DNA from: Dipteronia dyeriana | Lineage: Eukaryota > Streptophyta > Magnoliopsida > Sapindales > Sapindaceae | Direction: 5' to 3' | Assembly: GCA_032871835.1 (NCBI GenBank) | Contig: CM065299.1 | Location: forward strand, 30,554,074-30,618,073 | DNA length: 64,000 bases | Translations under genes and position numbers: made by a program | Shown: piece after piece, positions 56,315-64,000 of the stretch | Layout of the letters: each line of letters opens with the position of its first letter | Numbering within the stretch: position 1 is the first letter of the stretch | Notes under the pieces: model-generated | Told to the model about the DNA's origin: nothing | Databases searched by the model: none | Seen by the model: the letters and a program-made list of their open reading frames with translations, nothing else

Positions 56315-59300
56315 ATCATAAATCCTTTCTTAAGAAGGATTTACTTGGTTGGAAAGAATCCTTTCCTTAGGTGGATTTATTTGGTAGTTAAGAATCCTTA
56401 TCTTAAAGAAATTCTATCCTTTTATATATATATAAGGGCTGGCCGAATTTTATATGATATAGATTAGGATTACAAATCCTTTCATAAGAAGGATTACTTT
56501 ATAGTTAAGAAACCTTTCCTTAGGTAGATTTACTTGGTGGTTAAGAATCCTTTTCAAAAAAGAATTTTATCCTAACACCAAGACTCCTAATCCAACTCAA
56601 AAGTGTATTTGTAACCATATTAAAGACTTCCTAATTAGATTAGATAAATAACTTCTTTTATTTATCTACTTATCAAATATAGTCTTTAATATTAACTATA
56701 CTGCCAACAATAGTATAGTTTTAGGAGACCATCTTCTAATAGGAAAAGATTTTGACTTTTAATTAAATTAATAATTAATCAATAAATTAATTAATTTCCA
56801 TTTAATTAAATAATAATAAAATAAAAATAATATATTTAAGCTATTCACCATAGCCATTGCCGCCCATACCTAGTATAAAGGCCATATATTATTTTTCTTA
56901 TTTTATTGAATCAATTGGAGCTTAATAAAAAGTCCACATGTGAACTAGACCTATTCTTACAAAAAGAAACAAGTTCACATGCCTTATTACAATTCTAGAT
57001 GGACCCCTAAATTGGTCCGGTAGAATATATCAAGTGATCCATGCAAGTTCGTGTGGATTGGGGATCTTGGCAGGCTATATAAATTTAAGCTCCAATAGAC
57101 ACAACCCAATCACAATCAAAAAATGATTCACTTAGGTCCAATCCATTTAATTTTAGTTCATTCCACTAAAGAACTAAAATTGAAGTCTTAAATAAAGATA
57201 GAATAAGTTGATGTTACTCATTCATACCCTAGACAACCTTATTGGAGAAAGTGTATCCCCGTGAAGAATACCGGTAATCGCCAAGAGCTCATAGACCGCC
57301 TATAGCTCTCCAAGTTACCATATTTACTCATATGACCACATTTTGAACTTGGATATTTTGACTTGTCCATAAGCCATGTTTCAATAGACACTATTGAAAA
57401 CTTAACGTTAAGAATTAATATCCAATACCTCAAAACATCCATATGATGGTATTATACTCTCATTTAATAAATGGAGCCACAATGTCCATATCTATAAATG
57501 AAGTCCTCTATCGATTAACAGATGAATACCACCAAACTATCGATGATAGACTATGCTATATAATCGTACTCATTGATAGCTCAAATGATAACACTTGCAA
57601 CCATAAGTCCATCATTTATCTCAGGATTAAGATAGACTCTTCGATTGTCTTCAAATGAAAACTTTTATCCATTGACGGTTCTAGATAATGTATTTGATTT
57701 TGATCCTATTCAATGCACCCAGTGCACTAGATTCTTTTGCCCAAAGTCACCACACTTTCATGATTTTAGACTCATCATAACACATTTGATCCCACTCAAA
57801 TGCTAGCAAAAGAATCTACAACTTTGACAAGATAAAGGCGCCCAACCTTCTATCTTAAGTTATGAATATTATTCAAGACTAACTAAAGAATTGTGTCTAC
57901 CTCATACATATCCAGATGTATGAACAATTCTTCTTTTCTCATAGTCTTTTGACCTTATGATTATTTACTTTTGACAATTATAATAATTAAACTATAAATG
58001 CTATAAGATTTGTTAAACTAGAAATCACTTTATCCATATGAAAAGATTGTTAATTATAATATTACACTCTTGCTATCGATCATAATCCTAACGGCTTGAA
58101 GGCAAACTCGCTCCGCAGTAGAAGGTAGTAGGAGAAGAGCCTAGGAAAATCACCCCTAGGAGTAGAACAGGGATAAGGGCTCTATGGCATTAGAAGAATC
58201 TAACAAAGAGGATTCTGAGGTCGAATCTAAGAATGCTGGGAATAAGCACCTACGGGAATTGGTAGCTTAGATGGCGAAGAAGATCTAGGAACTAAAAAGG
58301 GGAAAACACCGAAAAACTTGAAGGATCCTTTTGGGGTGATGAATGCTCAATTTTCCAGAAGAATAGGGAGTCAGAGCTCTCACATAAATTCAAGATGCCT
58401 CCTGACAAGTACTCTGGGACAGAGGATCCCCTAAGCCATCTGGAGAGCTTCGTGCAGCATAAAGAGGTCTAGAATGCTACTTAGGCTGCCAGGTATAGGA
58501 TGTTCCCAACCACGCTAACAGATTACACAAATACGTGGTTTAGAAAGCTGCCAATAGTGTTGATTCTTTCACTGATTAACCTGTTACTCTTGTGCTCAGT
58601 TCCAGGGTGTCAAGCCATGTCCGAATGACCCTATCCACCTACAATATATGATATATAAGCGAAATGATTCTCTAAGATCTGACATTGAATAGATCTATAA
58701 GGAGGTGATCCAGATACGGGTTTTCACCAAGAAAGAGACCTTGACCAACTTCAAAAGGAACCTAAAAGCTGGTAGACTATTCCGGTTATTCACCAAGCAT
58801 TGACCAGAGACATACCAGAAGTCCTATGACCAGGCTCTAGAACAGGTAGAGATAGACGAGCAGCTTCAGATGAAGATAGAACATGATGTCCTGATGACTG
58901 CCAAACACCAAAAATAGAAAGCCCCCAAGCCAACACCGGTCCAGAACAGACCTCCCAATCCGTCAACATATCCACCCTTCCAACCCAAACGGGAACGGTT
59001 CCTAACTAAGAAAACCCCACCCCGAGCTACGCCTCCTCATAGGGAGGTGGCACGGATATCCCGAGAAATGGAGGGGTATAGTCACTACATCCCACTAAAT
59101 GTATCTCGCGATACAATCTACCATGCCATCCATGATAAGGCACTACTTAGAAAGCTTGGTCCAATCAAAGCACTAAGTGATACACAGAATCGCAAAAAGT
59201 GCTGCAACTTCCATGAGGATATGGGAAATAACACCTTGAAGTGCTATAGCCAACGTAACCAAATTAAGGCTCTGGTAAGTGGCGGTTGCCTAGCAGAATT

Positions 59301-59330
59301 CTTATAGCAAGGGCGGGACAACATCCACAC
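55137..59330 (+). pseudogene. Gypsy C gag, split by a solo LTR
   Basis: The N-terminal part (55,137-55,632) has KKGKRSKHHNPAP and GQAILEQHVATFVES, then Pro-rich text with repeated GP(L/M)PS. The capsid part resumes at 58,094 (KFKMPPDKYSGTEDPLSHL-like text near 58,385; MFPTTLTDYTNTWF-like near 58,500). The C-terminus (59,047-59,307) has a knuckle, CNFHEDMGNNTLKC, where the expected second His is Asn. Stops and frameshifts occur throughout. Confidence 0.8.
55633..58093 (-). mobile_element. Solo LTR of the copia A/B/C family
   Basis: Plus-strand edges are TGTAGGGAAAAACAG and AATCCTAACG (terminal CA decayed to CG). GCTTG at 55,628-55,632 and 58,094-58,098 is an exact 5 bp target duplication, so the whole element was once here and collapsed by LTR-LTR recombination. 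Length 2461 bp. The TATA region has expanded to a (TA)n tract of about 34 bp near 56,280-56,312. Confidence 0.95.
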
Positions 59331-59589
59331 AAGGAAAAAGGTGTAAGCCAAAATCAAGGAAGTTGCAGAAAGAAGAAAGGTAAAATGTAAGGATATAATG
59401 CAGCAGATCCAAGTCATCCATACCATCAGTGGAGGTCCTACCTTGGTAGGGACTTCTAACAATTCTTAGAAGAACCATGCCAATAAAGTATCTTAGATTG
59501 AGGAAGAATGGGACTTTCTTAAAGTTGACCGGGGACCAGTAGGATTAGCCCAAATCATCTTCACCGAAGAGGACATGTATAACACAGTG

Positions 59590-59960
59590 TGACCCCATGA
59601 TGACCCCATGGTTGTCACAATGTAAATTGCTAACTGCCTGGTCTACCGCGTTGTGATAGACACTGGTAATAGCATGGATATTCTCTTCAATTACACCTTA
59701 GAGAGGTTTAACATGAAGCAGTGCTTTTATAACAGCTGCACAACACTGCTATATGGTTTCACTAGGACTCATTAATGCCAGTTGGGTCAAAACTCTTACC
59801 AGTGATAGTAGGAGATACTCCACCCTAACAGAATATCATGACTGATTTTGTGGTGGTAGACACCCCATCTGCCTACAATGCCATCCTTAGGAGGCCTTTC
59901 ATGTCAGCTCTCAAGGGGTCCTGTCGATCTACCATAACGTTATGAAATTTTTGATAGGTG
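59590..59960 (+). pseudogene. Gypsy C aspartic protease
   Basis: VVIDTGNSMDILF carries the catalytic Asp-Thr-Gly at 59,659-59,667. The second block, SAYNAILRRPFMS, appears near 59,870 (usual AYNxILGRP, Gly to Arg). It is split by frameshifts. Confidence 0.8.
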
Positions 59961-60239
59961 ACAAAATAGGCGAGGTACAGGAAGATCGACAGGTAGCACA
60001 TTATTGCTATGCAGTGTCTACCAACCCAGTGGCACTAGCCAAACAGTATGCACAGATAGTTGTCGTGCATGAGCAGGAATAATTAGTAAATGATTTCGAG
60101 ATGCAAGATGCAACATGTATGGTTGAAGTAGTAGAGGAAGAGCCCGAGGCAGAGGTCCTGGTTGCAGAGAAAGCAGAAGAGAAAGATAAGGGGTGGGTAA
60201 GTGGTTGGCCAGTCGATGAATTGAAGGTGATAACGATTA

Positions 60240-60921
60240 AGAAATGAGACTTCTCCAAGGTGGTCAATGTTGGAGCTACGCTAGAAGCAGAAGTGAAGGA
60301 GAGTCTGGCTAGAATCCTTTGTGAATACAACAACATCTTCACATAGAGCCATGAAGATATGTTAGGGATTCCTATCTCCTTGGCAGCTCAAAGACTAGCA
60401 GTTGACCCTACCTTCAATACGTTAAGCAAAAGTGGCAAAACTTCAACTGTGAAAGGAATATCGTAATACATGAGGAGGTTGACAAGCTATTAAAGACTGA
60501 GTTCATCAGGTAATCCCGATAACCTGAATGAATCGCTAATATGGTAATGGTCACCAAAGCTAATGGGATTTGGTGCATGTACGTTGACTATATGGATATC
60601 AATCGCGCTTGCCAAAAGGATTGTGTCCCACCACCAAAGATTTATCAACTGGTAGACTCAACCATTAGGAACAAACTTCTCAGCTTTATGGATGCATTCT
60701 CGAGGTATAGCCAGAATATGATACACCCCGTCGACCAAGACAATACTAGTTTCGTTACTGGGCAGGGCCTTTACTGCTACAAGGTAATGCCCTTCGGTCT
60801 CAAGAATGCAAGTGCCATCTATCAACTCTTAGTCAACCAATTGTTCATGTAAGAGATATGAAAGATAATGGTGGTCTACATCGATAACATGATTACCAAG
60901 TCCGAGGTGCCTGAACAGCAC
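60240..60921 (+). pseudogene. Gypsy C reverse transcriptase, 3' cut
   Basis: MVMVTKANGIW, FMDAFSRYSQNMIHP, MPFGLKNASAIYQ and YIDNM are readable; the second catalytic Asp of YIDDM is Asn. A stop at 60,850 precedes the active site. The sequence ends six codons after TKSEVPEQ, where the Sirevirus LTR begins. Confidence 0.85.
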
Positions 60922-61129
60922 CAGGACTGTTAGTTTTTAGATTAAGTTGGCATTAATTCCATATAAAAATGATGTTTACTTGTAATGATTTAGTTGTCTA
61001 GGTACATGATGATTCAAGATTCAAAGAAGGAATAACAACTAGTCAAAGCAGGTACAAAGTCTTCAAAGAGAAATGATGTTATATGGTTCTACAAAGGTAT
61101 ATTAAGTCCTTATCTTTCTTTTACAAGGC

Positions 61130-61350
61130 TTAGGTACACACACACAATTCATACATTTGTGTCCCTGTATAGTTGTGCACCATTATAGGCATACACAAAC
61201 AATTCATACATTTGTGTCTTGCATAGTTGTGCACTATTATAGGCACAAACACACAATTCATACATTTGTGTCCCTGCATAGTTGTGCACCATTATAGGCA
61301 CACACACACAAATCACACATATGTGTCCCTACATTATTTTGCCCCATTTA
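61130..61350 (+). repeat. 56 bp tandem repeat in element D LTR, about 4 units
   Basis: Units contain CACACACAATTCATACATTTG, a TGTCCCTGCATAGTTGTGCACC-like stretch and ATTATAGG. Sirevirus 1 has two units at the same place. Confidence 0.8.
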
Positions 61351-61801
61351 TAACACATTCACATACTTGAAGATGAAATCTCATGCATCGGTATGAAAAT
61401 AACATGTTTTAGAAAATACATGATTGGAGACTATCTCCATATAGTTTGCATTCTAGTGTGAAATGTGTTTGTATGTGTATATGTTTGTAAAACATGGATA
61501 TTGAACTTGATTTTAGTCTTAAATCATTCTTGATTGAGTTCCAAACACTTTGGTTACTCACACTTTCAATTTCAAGTTCTAAGTCAAAAGATATGATACT
61601 TTCCAGTCATGTTGTGTACATTGTCTTCGTCTTTGTATATCGAGTCAAATTCTTATTTTTTGGGTTGAGTATCTTATATGCCCATGTTTGTGAGAGATTT
61701 ATTGTCTGTAATCCACAAACGGATTCAAATTCCAAGTTCGGAGGCCGGAGAACGGTCGAAGAACGCGAGAGGAAAAGAAGTGCAACCAAGCACTCTTTCC
61801 C

Positions 61802-61822
61802 AAGATGGCACGTGGCCATCTT
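61802..61822 (+). promoter_or_regulatory. Hairpin in the element D LTR
   Basis: AAGATGGC (61,802-61,809) pairs perfectly with GCCATCTT (61,815-61,822) around ACGTG, about 110 bp upstream of the TATA-like box. Confidence 0.75.
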
Positions 61823-63440
61823 AAGCCAGAATGCTTGCTGCCTCGAGATGCCCACATGCCATCTTGGGCAGCAAGTGTGCTTGGTGCAATTAAGTCCTTT
61901 TTGTTCGTTTTAATTGTATTTTTTTTCCCTCTCCTTTATATATCCCTTCCCTCTCACATTTCATTCAAAGAAAAGATTCAAAATTTGAGTGCAGAATTTT
62001 CTCCCAAATTTTCTCACCTTCCAAACATCATAACTTCTTCATTTGAACTCTGATCTGAGTGATTCAAATTTGAGAGTACTTTTCTATTCATCTTCTATAT
62101 TTTCTATGAAGGTGTGCAGTTTTATTGCTGTTTTTGGAGTCTAACCTCATAAAAATGGGCCTGTACCAAATCAACTAAGGTATTGATTTTCTCTCAAAGT
62201 TTTCTTTTAAAACTCGGTCAATTGCCTTGGGTTTTCTTCTTCAATATATATGGGTGTCTTGGGATTTTTTTGATTTGAATTTTGAACTCATTTAAAGATA
62301 GATTGAGTTTCAATTGAAATCTCACATATTGAGTTAGGTTTTGATTTTGCCTATGTTTTCACATGTTTTGGATCGTATTGTGCTAGCTTTGATTCAAGGA
62401 CTATTTGATGATCTTTGATTGATTGATTTTGTAAAAAATAGTTCCTCACATGTATTAGGCTCTCTTTGGCTGATTTCCCTATATAATACATGTTGTGTTG
62501 TTCTTTGAGCTATTCAAGTGTTTGATTGCTTTTATTAATATAATATGCTATAGAACTTGTTTGGTTTATATGATTAAAACTTGATCATGTATTAATTGAA
62601 CATATTTTATGATCAAGTTTTAGATTTATGAATGTATCTAGGTTGTAATTAATGTTGAACATCTTTTACATGATCTAGATGAATTAAGCAAGCATGATTG
62701 ACTAGACTACATTTTTTATATGCATTCATGCATATGTCTAGTGTTTTCCATAGGATGTGTTGATCATAACATTCTATGTTGCGTGCTTGTTTGCATTTTG
62801 CTTTCATGATCACCTAGATGCCTTGTGAGAAGGAAGTCTTGACAATAGGTGTGAGACCTATGTTGTTAAGCATGAAAGTCTTGGCAAGAGGTGGGAGACC
62901 TCAGAATGTCAAGCAAGGAAGTCTTGCCTAGGGTCATAAAAATCCGAAAGGGTGAGCTAGTAAGTCTTGACAAGAGGTGTGAAGCCTCAGAATGTTGAGC
63001 AAGAGGGTGACATATTCGTGAGTAGGATAGGATGGTAGTTTTTAGGTGAAAGGGTCACTTGAGAGATTATACTTTTCTTATCTACTAGTGGATTTTGTTT
63101 GCTGGTGGCTGCTAACCCGTGGATGTTTCCTCTTCGGAGGTTTACCACGTTATATCTTGTGTCAACTTTTCTCTATTCCTATCTCTCTTATATTTGTATT
63201 TGTTATTTGAATACTATGGATAGAACTTTATATGTAAGTTGACTTCCTTATTATAAAATTGTATCACATTTTATATGCTTATATATATTGATTAGTTAGC
63301 TTCAATTAATATATATATTGTGATACAAGCAGTTTAGAGGGGCAAACATATGTTTGTTTTAATAGGGTCAAAAAAGGTGTCTAACCTATTCACCCCCACT
63401 CTAGGTTAGCCTTGAGCATTTAACCATGTTTGTATTTTCA

Positions 63441-63458
63441 ATTGTTATTAGAGCAGGA
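63441..63458 (+). promoter_or_regulatory. Element D primer-binding site
   Basis: ATTGTTATTAGAGCAGGA occupies the primer position. Compared with TGGTATCAGAGC it has two changes, one of them C to T. Confidence 0.75.
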
Positions 63459-63519
63459 CACTAGATTGTACATAGTGAGCATCCAAGTGATACATTCATG
63501 GTATTTACAAAGCTTTTGA

Positions 63520-64000
63520 AGTCATGGGTTTACAAGATGATGTAATGGAATAAGGAGCCTCAAATACTAGGCCACCATTACTTTGAGACACTAAATATGG
63601 GTATTGCAAATTAAGGCCTACATCCGCTTTATTAATGAAAGGGCGTGGATGGTAGTGGAAGAAGGTTATAGTCCTCCTACCAGGGTTCAAGAAGATGAAA
63701 CTATTATACTTAAGCCAATGAGTGAATGGACAACGAATGAGTTTGAGGTTGCTTAATGGCACCATCGTGCTATGAATGCTATCTTTGGAGGAGTTGATAG
63801 GAATCAATTCTCCTACATTCAAAATCTTGAATCCATAAAGGAGGCTTGGGATACTCTCTGAGTCACTAATAAAGGAACCTTAGCGATGAAGAAATTAAGG
63901 CTTCAAATGTTGGCATCACAATTTGAAGGTTTAAGTAGGGGTGAAGAAGAAAAGTTTGAAGACTTCCAATTTCAACTTCTTATTGTTGCTAACTAGTGTC
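63520..64000 (+). pseudogene. Element D gag, N-terminal part
   Basis: RAWMVVEEGYSPPTRVQEDE, SEWTTNEFEVA, WHHRAMNAIFGGVDRNQF and LQMLASQFEGLSRGEEE match the Sirevirus 2 gag blocks. At least three in-frame stops interrupt it (near 63,754, 63,859 and 63,994). It continues past the window edge. Confidence 0.8.

Larger units (their letters stand above)
53781..60927 (+). mobile_element. Ty3/gypsy element C, Tat-like, split and 3'-interrupted
   Basis: The order is 5' LTR (53,781-55,051), primer motif, gag, protease and RT in forward orientation. Gag is split by a solo copia LTR (55,633-58,093). RT ends at 60,927, where Sirevirus element D begins; the remaining part may lie beyond the window. It is closely related to gypsy A: same RT order, DTG protease and LTR ends. 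Confidence 0.9.
60928..63440 (+). repeat. Element D 5' LTR
   Basis: It begins TGTTAGTTTTTAGATTAAG and ends TTTGTATTTTCA, 2513 bp. It holds a 56 bp repeat in about four copies (61,130-61,350), a perfect 8 bp-stem hairpin (61,802-61,822), TATA-like TTTATATATC near 61,935 and about four copies of the 42 bp repeat (62,830-63,000). Confidence 0.85.
60928..64000 (+). mobile_element. Sirevirus-like copia element D, runs off the window
   Basis: LTR (60,928-63,440), primer site and gag follow in order. It is inserted in gypsy C RT; the left flank AGGAC (60,923-60,927) is the expected target copy, and its partner lies outside the window. Its LTR is of the same subfamily as Sirevirus 1. Confidence 0.85.

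Overview
The window is repeat-dense nuclear DNA from a flowering plant, probably a dicot judging by its AT-rich base composition. I cannot name the species. The evidence for a plant is that every coding stretch belongs to a plant transposable-element family: Ty1/copia, Sirevirus-like Ty1/copia, Ty3/gypsy of the Tat type, a CACTA element and hAT-like MITEs. I recognise no host gene, no rRNA or tRNA gene and no CRISPR array. Almost every coding region is broken by stops or frameshifts, so protein features are given as pseudogenes.

Left part (1-16,892). A 2.29 kb non-autonomous CACTA element (744-3033, TSD TAT) lies in AT-rich DNA. It is followed by an inverted Tat-type gypsy element A (4220-11,406), which has its 5' LTR, gag, protease, RT, RNase H and part of integrase, but is cut off at an (AT)n tract. 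Its gag is interrupted by a 625 bp hAT-like MITE. Next comes non-coding DNA with three TIR-type elements: 12,016-13,440; an hAT-like element at 14,063-14,847 with an exact 8 bp TSD; and a long inverted repeat at 15,355-16,150. A second, truncated copy of the gag MITE follows.

Middle (16,893-49,543). This is a nest of retrotransposons. Copia A (16,893-22,040) is truncated at its 5' side. Its LTR abuts the 3' part of Sirevirus-like element 1 (22,041-36,531), whose internal region carries a decayed ORF resembling the putative plant transposon protein domain (Transposase_32 type). Copia B (24,104-33,856), with two LTRs and TSD TTTGT, is inserted in that element. Sirevirus 1 itself ends inside the internal region of inverted copia C (36,532-38,519 plus 45,640-45,960). 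The copia C LTR is split by Sirevirus 2 (38,520-45,639), a gag-only element with no pol. Copia C abuts the gag of a third Sirevirus-like element (45,961-47,633), which runs into a further truncated Sirevirus LTR (47,634-about 49,146).

Right part (49,544-64,000). This holds an inverted gypsy B 5' end (LTR 50,035-50,976), an unassigned stretch with a 31 bp tandem repeat, a gypsy LTR scrap, a Sirevirus LTR scrap, and forward-oriented gypsy C (53,781-60,927). A 2.46 kb solo LTR of the copia A/B/C family, with TSD GCTTG, sits in gypsy C gag. Sirevirus element D (LTR 60,928-63,440, then gag) interrupts gypsy C RT and runs out of the window.

The most notable points are: the Transposase_32-like ORF in the env-like slot of a Sirevirus; a hairpin in Sirevirus LTRs whose stem sequence differs between copies while pairing is kept; a premature stop shared by two independent copia copies; and tandem amplification of an hAT terminus. 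I found no new host-encoded system.
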